From: Streptomyces fodineus
Lineage (GTDB): Bacteria > Actinomycetota > Actinomycetes > Streptomycetales > Streptomycetaceae
Direction: 5' to 3'
Assembly: GCF_001735805.1 (NCBI RefSeq)
Contig: NZ_CP017248.1
Span: 3,968,001 to 4,032,000, forward strand
DNA: 64,000 bases
In this document: piece by piece, positions 16,354 to 23,938 of the stretch
Position numbering within the stretch: the stretch's first letter is position 1
Layout: the number at the start of each line of letters is the position of its first letter
The notes under the pieces: generated by a model
The model's database searches: none
Told to the model about the DNA's origin: nothing
What the model saw: only the letters and a program-made list of their open reading frames with translations
Translations under genes and position numbers: made by a program

Positions 16354-17148
16354 CTACTCCCCCGGCCACTGAGGCTTGCGCTTCTCGTTGAAGGCCGCCA
16401 CTCCCTCCGCCCGGTCGCCCGAGAACGCCACCGTGCGCCACGCCGCGTCCTCGACCTCGAGGCCCGCCCGCAGGTCCAGCCCCTGCCCGAGGCGCAGTGC
16501 GCGCTTGGCGGCCCGCAGGCCGACCGGGGAGTTGCCGGCGATGCGGGCGGCCAGCTCCAGCGCCTCCTCGCGGTCCCGGCCCTCGTCCACGACCCGGTCC
16601 AGCAGCCCCAGCGCGGCCGCCTCCGCCGCCTCCACGCGCCGCGCCGAGAAGATCAGCTCGGCCGCGCGCGCCGCCCCGACCCGCCGCGGCAGCAGCTGCG
16701 TACCGCCGCCGCCCGGGATCACGCCCACGGACACCTCCGGCAGCCCCACCACCGCCGTACGGTCGGCCACGATCAGGTCGCAGGACAGGGCCAGTTCGAA
16801 ACCGCCGCCCAGCGCGAAACCGTGCACCGCCGCGATCGTCGGCATCGGCAGCTCCAGCACCCCGGTGTACGCCCCGCGCGTCACCGGCCGTTGCCGCAGC
16901 AGATCCGCGTCGCTGAAGGAGTTCCGCTCCTTCAGGTCCGCCCCGACGCAGAACGCCCGCTCGTGGGACGAGGTCAGCACCACCACCCGCGCGTCCCGGT
17001 CGGCGGCCAGCGCCGTGCACGCGGCGACGAGGGAGCGGGCCATCTGCGTCGAGACGGCGTTCATGGCCTTGGGCCGGTCCAGCACCAGCTCCGCGACCTG
17101 CCCGTGCCGCCGCACCAGCACGAACTCCCCGAACCGCTCCTCGCTCAT
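16354..17148 (-). CDS. Enoyl-CoA hydratase/isomerase family protein
   Basis: 264 aa, the full crotonase length. Oxyanion-hole segments HGFALGGGFELALSCD and the acidic region LPEVSVGVIPGGGGTQLLPR contain the Glu and Gly-rich motifs of active hydratases. It adds water to trans-2-enoyl-CoA in fatty acid or amino-acid breakdown. The ATG is 21 bp from a TTAAC/GTTAA palindrome, a likely operator. Transcribed alone. Confidence 0.9.
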   Translation of the reverse strand: MSEERFGEFVLVRRHGQVAELVLDRPKAMNAVSTQMARSLVAACTALAADRDARVVVLTSSHERAFCVGADLKERNSFSDADLLRQRPVTRGAYTGVLELPMPTIAAVHGFALGGGFELALSCDLIVADRTAVVGLPEVSVGVIPGGGGTQLLPRRVGAARAAELIFSARRVEAAEAAALGLLDRVVDEGRDREEALELAARIAGNSPVGLRAAKRALRLGQGLDLRAGLEVEDAAWRTVAFSGDRAEGVAAFNEKRKPQWPGE

Positions 17149-17168
17149 GACACCCTCCGGCTCACGTG

Positions 17169-17182
17169 TTAACGCGGGTTAA
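17169..17182. promoter_or_regulatory. TTAAC-n4-GTTAA palindrome
   Basis: A perfect inverted repeat 21 bp upstream of the enoyl-CoA hydratase ATG, plus a partial direct repeat of GTTAACGC. It resembles TetR/GntR-type operators of fatty-acid genes. The binder is unknown. Confidence 0.5.
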
Positions 17183-17346
17183 CGCACTGTCGGCCCGATC
17201 ATCGCAGCCGTACCCGACCTCGGGAAAGCCCAGGGGGCTACGCCCGTTCGAGTGACATCCCGGCCGTCTCACCCCACATCGCCCACAGGAGCGCATAGCG
17301 TGCGTCCGCCACGGCGTGCCCGGGGCGCGCGGCGGGGAGGGGAACC

Positions 17347-17964
17347 ATGTCACCGATACGTGCACAGGCCCGTACGGACGAGGGGCCGGAGCCGGCAGAG
17401 CCGGGCGAGCCGGCCGGCGTGTTCGGCGTACGGCGCGGGCGGCACCGCAAGCCGCGCCCCCGCAAGGTGCTGCTCGCCGCCGGCGGTCTCGCCCTGGCCG
17501 CGGGGGTGCTCAGCCTGGTCCGGGTCGCCTCGGACCCGGGGGTCGGCGCGCCGGGCACGGCGGAGGCCGAGCCCCGCCTCGGCGCGGGCGACGACACCAG
17601 GGGCGACGCGCCGCACACCGCCGCCACGGTCGCCGCCGACCCCACCGCACTGCCCTCGGCGACCTCCGTCATGGGCGGCACGAGCCTCGTACCGACGGCC
17701 ACCGGTGCGGCCGGGCCCGCGGTGGGCCCGGCCACGCCCAGGGCACCGTCCGGCGGCACGGCCGTACCGACCGCGACCGCGCTCCCGGCCGGCCCGGCCT
17801 CCACCCCGGGCGCCACACCACGACCCTCGGCGAGCACATCCGCGCCGGGCCCGGCCCCGACGACCGCCCGGCCCGCACCGGCCACCCCGGCGCCCAGCCA
17901 CAGCACGGCGGGGCCGGGCGGGGCGTGCGTGCCGGTGCTCGGCCTGTGCGTGGACGTCGGTTAG
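17347..17964 (+). CDS. Membrane-anchored Pro/Ala/Thr-rich protein
   Basis: 205 aa. A basic cytoplasmic head (RRGRHRKPRPRK), one membrane helix (about residues 41-60), then a long low-complexity extracellular stretch rich in P, A, T, S and G. It ends in a short CVPVLGLCVDVG tail with two cysteines that could form a disulfide. Single-pass, outward-facing protein of unknown role between the enoyl-CoA hydratase and cya genes. The GC skew agrees with coding. Confidence 0.7.
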   Translation: MSPIRAQARTDEGPEPAEPGEPAGVFGVRRGRHRKPRPRKVLLAAGGLALAAGVLSLVRVASDPGVGAPGTAEAEPRLGAGDDTRGDAPHTAATVAADPTALPSATSVMGGTSLVPTATGAAGPAVGPATPRAPSGGTAVPTATALPAGPASTPGATPRPSASTSAPGPAPTTARPAPATPAPSHSTAGPGGACVPVLGLCVDVG

Positions 17965-17987
17965 CGAGCCTTACGGTGCCACGGGTA

Positions 17988-19094
17988 CTACGACTGGCCG
18001 TCGCGGCGGGTCAGCAGCCAGGGCTCGACCACGCCGAGTCCGCGGACCGGGCGCTGCCACATCGGCTGGAGCGCGAAGCGGTACTGCGGGGGCTCCTCGC
18101 CCTCCTTCTCGGCGGCCGCCGCGGCCTCGGCCGCCTCCGCCTCCGAGGCGGGCGCCTCGCCGGTACGGATCAGCTCCTCGGCGAAGGCGCTGTCCACCAG
18201 CACGGCGTCCCGGGGCGCTATGGAGGTCAGCCGGGAGGCCAGGTTCACCGTCGTACCGAACACATCACCCATACGAGTGGTGACCGTGCCGAACGCCATG
18301 CCGACCCGCAGCTCCGGCATCGTCTCGTCGTTCGCCAGCGTCTCCACCAGCCGCAGCGCGATGTCCGCGGCCGTGCCCGAGTCGTCCGCCGCGTACAGCA
18401 CCTCGTCGCCGAGGGTCTTGATCAGCCGGCCGCCGCGCGCGGCCACCAGGTCGGCGGCGGTCGTCTCGAAGGCCTCGACCAGCTCCCCGAGCTCCTCCTC
18501 CTCCATCCGGCGGGTCAGCCGGGTGAAGCCCACCAGGTCGGCGAAGCCGACCGCCAGCCGCCGGTCGACCATCTCCTCGTCGTCCGCCGACTGCACGACC
18601 CGCCCGGCCGAGGCGGCGAGCTGGCGCCGCCACACGTACACGAGGAACTCCTCCAGCTCGGGCAGGAGCAGCTCGACGATCGGGTACGTCACCTCGGTGC
18701 GGGTCATTCCCGGCTCGGGCGGCTCGGTCAGGCCCTCCAGGAAGGAATCCATCTGCCACTCGGCCAGCCGGGCGGTGGTCTGCCCGGTGGACCGGGCCAC
18801 CTGCACCGCCATGGCCTCGCTGAGCAGCCCCGCCTCGACCAGACCGGCGAGCCGGCGCAGGGCCAGTACGTCGGCCTCGGTCAGCGCCTTGGCCTGGCCG
18901 ATGTCGGCAAAGCCCATGGCCCGCCAGAACCGTGACGCCAGCTCCATGGAGACACCGGCGCTGCGGGCCGCCTGGAACGGGGTGTAGCGGCGCTCGGCGC
19001 CCAGGATGAGCTGCTCGAGGCGCAGGGCCAGCGGGTCCTCGCCGAGGTCGGCGGCGTCCGCGCCCGCGCCGGAGCCCGTGTCGTCGACGGTCAC
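17988..19094 (-). CDS. cya: Class III adenylate cyclase
   Basis: 368 aa from a GTG. The N-terminal half (about residues 20-165) is the helical regulatory domain also found in the pH-sensing M. tuberculosis cyclase Rv1264. The C-terminal half is the class III catalytic domain with VGFADLVGFT (metal Asp), KTLGDEVLYA and GTTVNLASR. It makes cAMP from ATP, which supports germination and development in S. coelicolor. It has no membrane helices. An Ala/Glu-rich insertion lies near the C-terminus. The gene is transcribed towards the Pro/Ala-rich protein gene. Confidence 0.95.
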   Translation of the reverse strand: MTVDDTGSGAGADAADLGEDPLALRLEQLILGAERRYTPFQAARSAGVSMELASRFWRAMGFADIGQAKALTEADVLALRRLAGLVEAGLLSEAMAVQVARSTGQTTARLAEWQMDSFLEGLTEPPEPGMTRTEVTYPIVELLLPELEEFLVYVWRRQLAASAGRVVQSADDEEMVDRRLAVGFADLVGFTRLTRRMEEEELGELVEAFETTAADLVAARGGRLIKTLGDEVLYAADDSGTAADIALRLVETLANDETMPELRVGMAFGTVTTRMGDVFGTTVNLASRLTSIAPRDAVLVDSAFAEELIRTGEAPASEAEAAEAAAAAEKEGEEPPQYRFALQPMWQRPVRGLGVVEPWLLTRRDGQS

Positions 19095-19320
19095 GCCTGC
19101 TGCCCTTCCGATCTGCCGCGGTCACGTTTCGACCGGCCTCAACTCTACGGCAGGTGTGCGCCAGCTCACTCCGTCGGGTGTGGCCGGGGGTTCACTTCCC
19201 GGTACCGGTTGCGCTGCCCGGTGTCGCTGCCGGCCACCCCGGGGGGCTGCGCCCCCGGACCCGCGCCGGGCCAGGTCCGGGGACGCTCTCACCATGGCCG
19301 GCCGCGGCTCGCCGGCGGCT

Positions 19321-19375
19321 GGTCGCGCCCACGCGGCGAAGCCGCATATCGCTACAGCCCCGCGCCCCTACGCAG
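19321..19375 (-). repeat. Interspersed repeat, copy 1
   Basis: On the minus strand this reads GGGGCGCGGGGCTGT, a few variable bases, then GATATGCGGCttCGCCGCG and TGGGCGCGA. The same element occurs in the opposite orientation at 25797-25855. It lies at the 3' end of birA, overlapping its last codons slightly. Confidence 0.7.
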
Positions 19376-20228
19376 GCCGCAGATGCACGACGTCCCCCGC
19401 CCCCACGGGCTCCTGCACGCCGGCCTCCGTCGCGATGACCAGCCGTCCGTCCCCGTCGATCGCCACCGCCTCGCCCACGATCGACCGCTCCCCCGGCAAC
19501 TCGGCCCGCACGCTGCGCCCCAGCGTCGCGCAGCCCGCCGCGTACGCCTCCTGAAGGCCGCTGACCGCAGGGTCACCGCCCGCGGCGCGCCACCGCCCGT
19601 ACCAGTCCCCCAGCGACCGCAGCACCGCCTGCAGCAACGGCTCCCGGTCCGTGCTCACCGCCCCGGCCAGCGCCAGCGAGCCCGCCTGGGGCACCGGCAG
19701 TTCGTCCGCCCGCAGCGTGACGTTGATGCCGACGCCGATGACCACACCGTCCTCGCCGGCCCGTTCCGCGAGGATGCCGCCGGCCTTGCGCTCCTCTTCC
19801 CCCACCGTCACCAGCAGGTCGTTCGGCCACTTCAGGGCCGTGTCCACGCCCGCCGCCCGGGCCAGCCCGCTCGCCACGGCGACCCCCGTGAGCAGCGGCA
19901 GCCAGCCCCACCGGGCCACCGGGACCTCGGCGGGCCGCAGCAGCACGGAGAAGAACAGACCCGAGCGCGGCGGCGCCGTCCACCTGCGGTCCAGCCGGCC
20001 CTTGCCCTCCGTCTGCTCCTCGGCCACCAGCACGGCCCCCTCGGGGGCCTGCCCGGTGGCGGCCCGGGCGACCAGGTCGGAGTTGGTGGAGCCGGTGCGC
20101 TGCACCACGTCCACCTCGCGGTACAGGCTTCCCTCCCGGACCAGGGCGCGCCGCAGTCCCGCGGCGTTCAGGGGCGGGCGGTCCAGATCGGACCAGCGAC
20201 TGTCATCTGATGCATTGTGCGGCGTCAT
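19368..20228 (-). CDS. birA: Biotin-[acetyl-CoA-carboxylase] ligase
   Basis: 286 aa from ATG 20228. The catalytic core is present: TGSTNSDLV, the biotinoyl-AMP loop EGKGRLDRRW, LKWPNDLLV, and KAGGILAE-GVGINV. It lacks an N-terminal repressor helix-turn-helix, so it is a ligase only. It attaches biotin to the BCCP lysine of acyl-CoA carboxylase alpha subunits such as AccA2 nearby. Divergent from pccB with a 110-bp spacer, so carboxylase and ligase could be co-controlled. Confidence 0.94.
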   Translation of the reverse strand: MTPHNASDDSRWSDLDRPPLNAAGLRRALVREGSLYREVDVVQRTGSTNSDLVARAATGQAPEGAVLVAEEQTEGKGRLDRRWTAPPRSGLFFSVLLRPAEVPVARWGWLPLLTGVAVASGLARAAGVDTALKWPNDLLVTVGEEERKAGGILAERAGEDGVVIGVGINVTLRADELPVPQAGSLALAGAVSTDREPLLQAVLRSLGDWYGRWRAAGGDPAVSGLQEAYAAGCATLGRSVRAELPGERSIVGEAVAIDGDGRLVIATEAGVQEPVGAGDVVHLRPA

Positions 20229-20282
20229 GCAAGTCACCCTAGGTGTGGGAAACGCCGCACTGCCGACCCACAGGGCCAGCAC

Positions 20283-20299
20283 TACTCTACGGATGAGTA
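20283..20299. promoter_or_regulatory. TACTC-n7-GAGTA inverted repeat upstream of pccB
   Basis: Inverted repeat 40 bp before the pccB ATG in the birA-pccB spacer; candidate operator. A related TGAGTA/TACTCA palindrome lies at 22171. Confidence 0.4.
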
Positions 20300-20338
20300 A
20301 CCGTCCCCCCTTTTGAGCAGGCAGGGAGCCGTATCCCG

Positions 20339-21931
20339 ATGTCCGAGCCGGAAGAGATCGACATTCACACGACCGCGGGGAAGCTCGCGGATCTGCAGCG
20401 CCGTATCCACGAAGCGACGCACGCCGGCTCGGAACGCGCCGTCGAAAAGCAGCACGCCAAGGGCAAGCTGACGGCCCGTGAGCGCATCGAGCTCCTCCTC
20501 GACGAGGATTCCTTCGTCGAGCTGGACGAGTTCGCCCGCCACCGCTCCACCAACTTCGGGCTGGAGAAGAACCGTCCGTACGGGGACGGCGTGGTCACCG
20601 GCTACGGCACCGTCGACGGCCGCCCGGTCGCCGTCTTCTCCCAGGACTTCACGGTCTTCGGCGGCGCCCTCGGCGAGGTCTACGGCCAGAAGATCGTCAA
20701 GGTCATGGACTTCGCGCTGAAGACCGGCTGCCCGGTCATCGGCATCAACGACTCCGGCGGCGCCCGCATCCAGGAGGGTGTCGCCTCCCTCGGCGCCTAT
20801 GGCGAGATCTTCCGCCGCAACACCCACGCCTCCGGGGTGATCCCGCAGATCAGCCTGGTCGTCGGCCCCTGCGCGGGCGGCGCGGTGTACTCCCCGGCCA
20901 TCACCGACTTCACGGTCATGGTCGACCAGACCTCGCACATGTTCATCACCGGCCCGGACGTCATCAAGACCGTCACCGGCGAGGACGTCGGCTTCGAGGA
21001 GCTGGGCGGCGCCCGCACCCACAACACCGCCTCCGGCGTGGCCCACCACATGGCCGGCGACGAGAAGGACGCCATCGAGTACGTCAAGCAGCTGCTGTCG
21101 TACCTGCCGTCCAACAACCTCTCCGAGCCGCCGGTCTTCCCGGAGGAGGCGGACCTCGCCGTCAGCGACGAGGACCGTGAGCTGGACACCCTCGTCCCGG
21201 ACAGCGCGAACCAGCCGTACGACATCCGCACGGTGATCGAACACATCCTGGACGACGGCGAGTTCTTCGAGACGCAGGCCCTGTTCGCGCCGAACATGGT
21301 CACCGGCTTCGGCCGGGTCGAGGGCCACCCGGTCGGTGTCGTCGCCAACCAGCCGATGCAGTTCGCCGGCTGCCTCGACATCGACGCGAGCGAGAAGGCG
21401 GCCCGCTTCGTCCGCACCTGCGACGCCTTCAACATCCCCGTGCTGACCTTCGTGGACGTGCCGGGCTTCCTGCCGGGCGTCGGCCAGGAGCACACCGGCA
21501 TCATCCGCCGCGGCGCCAAGCTGATCTACGCCTACGCGGAGGCCACCGTCCCCCTCATCACGGTGATCACCCGCAAGGCCTTCGGCGGCGCGTACGACGT
21601 CATGGGCTCCAAGCACCTGGGCGCCGACCTCAACCTGGCCTGGCCGACCGCCCAGATCGCCGTCATGGGCGCCCAGGGCGCGGTCAACATCCTGCACCGC
21701 CGCACCATCGCCGAGGCGGAGTCCACCGGAAACGGCGAGGCCACGCGCGCCCGGCTGATCCAGGAGTACGAGGACACCCTCCTCAACCCCTACGTCGCGG
21801 CCGAGCGCGGCTACATCGACGCCGTGATCATGCCGTCCGACACCCGCGCCCACATCGTCCGCGGCCTGCGTCAGCTGCGTACGAAGCGGGAATCCCTGCC
21901 TCCGAAGAAGCACGGCAACATCCCCCTCTAA
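20339..21931 (+). CDS. pccB: Propionyl-CoA carboxylase beta subunit
   Basis: 530 aa, the same length as S. coelicolor PccB. It is the carboxyltransferase that moves CO2 from carboxybiotin to propionyl-CoA to give methylmalonyl-CoA, a polyketide extender. Both crotonase-like halves and the oxyanion-hole regions (GGARIQEG, VGPCAGGAVYSPA) are intact. Asp420 in FGGAYDVMGSK appears equivalent to Asp422 of S. coelicolor PccB, the residue that favours propionyl-CoA over acetyl-CoA. pccE follows 9 bp later; the biotin-carrying partner AccA2 is encoded at 23939. Confidence 0.96.
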   Translation: MSEPEEIDIHTTAGKLADLQRRIHEATHAGSERAVEKQHAKGKLTARERIELLLDEDSFVELDEFARHRSTNFGLEKNRPYGDGVVTGYGTVDGRPVAVFSQDFTVFGGALGEVYGQKIVKVMDFALKTGCPVIGINDSGGARIQEGVASLGAYGEIFRRNTHASGVIPQISLVVGPCAGGAVYSPAITDFTVMVDQTSHMFITGPDVIKTVTGEDVGFEELGGARTHNTASGVAHHMAGDEKDAIEYVKQLLSYLPSNNLSEPPVFPEEADLAVSDEDRELDTLVPDSANQPYDIRTVIEHILDDGEFFETQALFAPNMVTGFGRVEGHPVGVVANQPMQFAGCLDIDASEKAARFVRTCDAFNIPVLTFVDVPGFLPGVGQEHTGIIRRGAKLIYAYAEATVPLITVITRKAFGGAYDVMGSKHLGADLNLAWPTAQIAVMGAQGAVNILHRRTIAEAESTGNGEATRARLIQEYEDTLLNPYVAAERGYIDAVIMPSDTRAHIVRGLRQLRTKRESLPPKKHGNIPL

Positions 21932-21940
21932 GGAGCCGCT

Positions 21941-22150
21941 GTGACGATCAGAGTCGTACGGGGCAACCCGACCCCGGAGGAGCTGGCCGCCGCCCTGGCG
22001 GTGGTCCGCGCCCGCGCCGCGGCGGCAGCGGCGACGCCGCCCGGCGCGGAGGGCCCGCGGGACGCATGGTCCGACCCGCACAGAATCGCCGGCGCCCACC
22101 TCCCCAAGCCGGGCCCGGCATCCTGGACCCGCACCTACTGGCCGAGCTGA
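21941..22150 (+). CDS. pccE: Acyl-CoA carboxylase epsilon subunit
   Basis: 69 aa from a GTG with AAGGAG upstream. N-terminal IRVVRGNPTPEELAAALAVV and C-terminal SWTRTYWP are the hallmarks of the small epsilon subunit that binds the beta hexamer and boosts activity. The Ala-rich middle is typical. Translationally linked to pccB. Confidence 0.93.
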   Translation: MTIRVVRGNPTPEELAAALAVVRARAAAAAATPPGAEGPRDAWSDPHRIAGAHLPKPGPASWTRTYWPS

Positions 22151-22170
22151 GGGACCACCGGGTGCCGATT

Positions 22171-22186
22171 TGAGTACGCCTACTCA
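22171..22186. promoter_or_regulatory. TGAGTA-n4-TACTCA palindrome
   Basis: A perfect inverted repeat 36 bp before the small membrane-protein gene; candidate operator. Confidence 0.45.
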
Positions 22187-22221
22187 GGCATCCCCGCCCG
22201 GCCCGGCGCCACGCTGGTGGC

Positions 22222-22350
22222 ATGCTGTGGTCAGACCCGGAAGACGAGCCGCCGAAGGACATGCGCGAAGCGCATGACATGCTCCGGCGGCTCGGCTTTC
22301 TCATGGCCCTGGCCATGGTCCTGGCGATGCTCGCCATCGGCCTGAGGTGA
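22222..22350 (+). CDS. Small single-pass membrane protein, 42 aa
   Basis: MLWSDPEDEPPKDMREAHD is a charged cytoplasmic head; residues 25-41 (LGFLMALAMVLAMLAIG) form one membrane helix. It fits between pccE and maf with the same codon bias, and streptomycetes often carry such a gene beside the carboxylase locus. No function known. A TGAGTA palindrome lies upstream. Confidence 0.65.
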   Translation: MLWSDPEDEPPKDMREAHDMLRRLGFLMALAMVLAMLAIGLR

Positions 22351-22382
22351 GCCGACCAGCACCTCACGACTAACCTGACCGC

Positions 22383-23015
22383 ATGACTGCTACGCACCGC
22401 AGGTCGACGCGCCGCAGGCGGCTCGTGCTCGCCTCGAAGTCCCCCGCCCGGCTGGCCCTCCTCCGGCAGGCCGGCCTCGACCCCGAGGTGATCGTCAGCG
22501 GGGTCGACGAGGACGCCCTCACCGCCCCCACCCCCGCCGAGCTGGCGCTCGCGCTCGCCGAGGCGAAGGCCTCGGTCGTGGCGGCCAAGCCGGAGGTGCA
22601 GGGCGCCCTGGTGATCGGCTGTGACTCGGTGCTGGAGCTGGACGGGCAGGCCCTGGGCAAGCCCGCCGACGCCGAGGAGGCGACCGCCCGCTGGAAGTCG
22701 ATGCGCGGGCGGGCCGGGACCCTCCAGACGGGGCACTGCATCTGGGACACCGAGGCCAAGCGGTATGTGTCCGGGACCGCCTCGACGGTCGTCTGTTTCG
22801 GCGAGCCCAGCGACGAGGAGATCGCGGCGTACGTGGCCTCCGGCGAACCCCTCTACGTCGCCGGCGCCTTCACCCTGGACGGCCGTTCGGCGCCGTTCAT
22901 CGAGGGCATCGAGGGCGACCACGGCAATGTGATCGGCATCAGCCTGCCCCTGGTGCGCAGGCTGCTGGCCGAACTGGGCGTCGGCATCACAGAGTTGTGG
23001 TCACCGGCCGAGTGA
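22383..23015 (+). CDS. maf: Maf family nucleotide pyrophosphatase
   Basis: 210 aa. LVLASKSPARLALL at the N-terminus is the Maf motif binding nucleotide triphosphates; GCDSVLELDG supplies the catalytic acidic residues. Maf proteins hydrolyse non-canonical dTTP/UTP-type nucleotides and influence septation. The last 29 bp overlap the 3' end of the convergent membrane-protein gene. Confidence 0.93.
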   Translation: MTATHRRSTRRRRLVLASKSPARLALLRQAGLDPEVIVSGVDEDALTAPTPAELALALAEAKASVVAAKPEVQGALVIGCDSVLELDGQALGKPADAEEATARWKSMRGRAGTLQTGHCIWDTEAKRYVSGTASTVVCFGEPSDEEIAAYVASGEPLYVAGAFTLDGRSAPFIEGIEGDHGNVIGISLPLVRRLLAELGVGITELWSPAE

Positions 23016-23574
23016 CCTGGGCGGGCACGGAGTCCTGCGGCGGCTCCTCGCCCTTCTCCGGCGGCGCGGCCGTACCGCTCCCGGGTACGGCCGCCGCATC
23101 CGCGACCGCGTTCGGCTCGGCCTCGGCCCTCGGGTCGCCGCCGTGCCCCGCGGCGCCGCCGGAGCCGGCCTCCTCCTGGCCCTCCGTGCGGTCGTACGTC
23201 ATCAGGAGCAGGACGACGAGGCCGAGCACCACCATCAGGAACAAAAACGCCGTCCAGCCGACGATGCCCCAGGCGAACGCGCCCAGCAGGCCGTGGACGA
23301 CCGCCACGCTGACCAGCAGGACGCGGCCGAAGCCCGCGGGGGCACGGTCGCGTATCGCGACCAGGACGGCCACCAGCGCGCACAGCGCGAAGTAGAGCCC
23401 GAAGACGACGCCGCCGATCTTCGAGGACGTCGCCATCACGGACGGGTCGAGGCCGGCCAGGGACATGTCCTGACGGTCGACGACCACGCCTAGGAACCAG
23501 TTCAGCGCCGCGATGAAGAACGCCTCCGCCAGGAGGACGATCGCCAGGACCCACGCCACCGGTCTGCGCACCAC
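22987..23574 (-). CDS. Four-TM membrane protein
   Basis: 195 aa from GTG 23574, chosen because GGTGGGGA lies just upstream. The frame stays open to a TTG at 23715, but that extension includes rare codons (a TTA leucine among them) and is probably non-coding. Four hydrophobic segments occupy the first 150 residues, then a Gly/Ala/Pro/Glu-rich cytoplasmic tail. No known motif. Convergent with maf, 29-bp overlap. Confidence 0.75.
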   Translation of the reverse strand: MVRRPVAWVLAIVLLAEAFFIAALNWFLGVVVDRQDMSLAGLDPSVMATSSKIGGVVFGLYFALCALVAVLVAIRDRAPAGFGRVLLVSVAVVHGLLGAFAWGIVGWTAFLFLMVVLGLVVLLLMTYDRTEGQEEAGSGGAAGHGGDPRAEAEPNAVADAAAVPGSGTAAPPEKGEEPPQDSVPAQVTRPVTTTL

Positions 23575-23938
23575 CGGTCCCCACCCACTCTCAAGCCAGC
23601 GTCGTGTTACCACAGGTACGTTCGAGCCACCATGAACGCTACTAACGGGTAAACCCCGGGACAAGGGTTCGTGCGGTAGCAAAGAATCATTGGGCCATTC
23701 GTAGGGACTCGACAAAGAAACAGAGTGGGCCGCAGCACGCTCTCACAGAGACCTTGACCACATGGGCGGGCTAGGGTTTCCGGGAGGAGCCCTGCGTACC
23801 AAGGTGCGACAAGGCTTTTCGCGGGTCGAGCGAGCCTCGAATCACGCTCCGTGTGGGCAAGCTCACCATTGGGGACGGGTCGATGTGTCGTGTCGGCAGT
23901 CCCTAAACTCGGCTTGTTTCAAGGAGGGAGCCTCAATC
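23575..23938. other. Divergent promoter region of accA2, no gene
   Basis: 364 bp between the membrane protein start and accA2. Slightly less GC-rich than its surroundings, as expected of a promoter region. A TTGACC at 23754 and a TAAACT at 23904 are present but not correctly spaced with partners, so I assign no promoter. Nothing protein-like. Confidence 0.6.

Noticed and set aside
20282..22099. 605-aa open frame opposite pccB
   Set aside because: Antisense artefact; pccB on the other strand is unmistakable.
23575..23715. TTG-started N-terminal extension of the four-TM membrane protein
   Set aside because: Contains TTA and other rare codons and no ribosome site; the GTG at 23574 has one.
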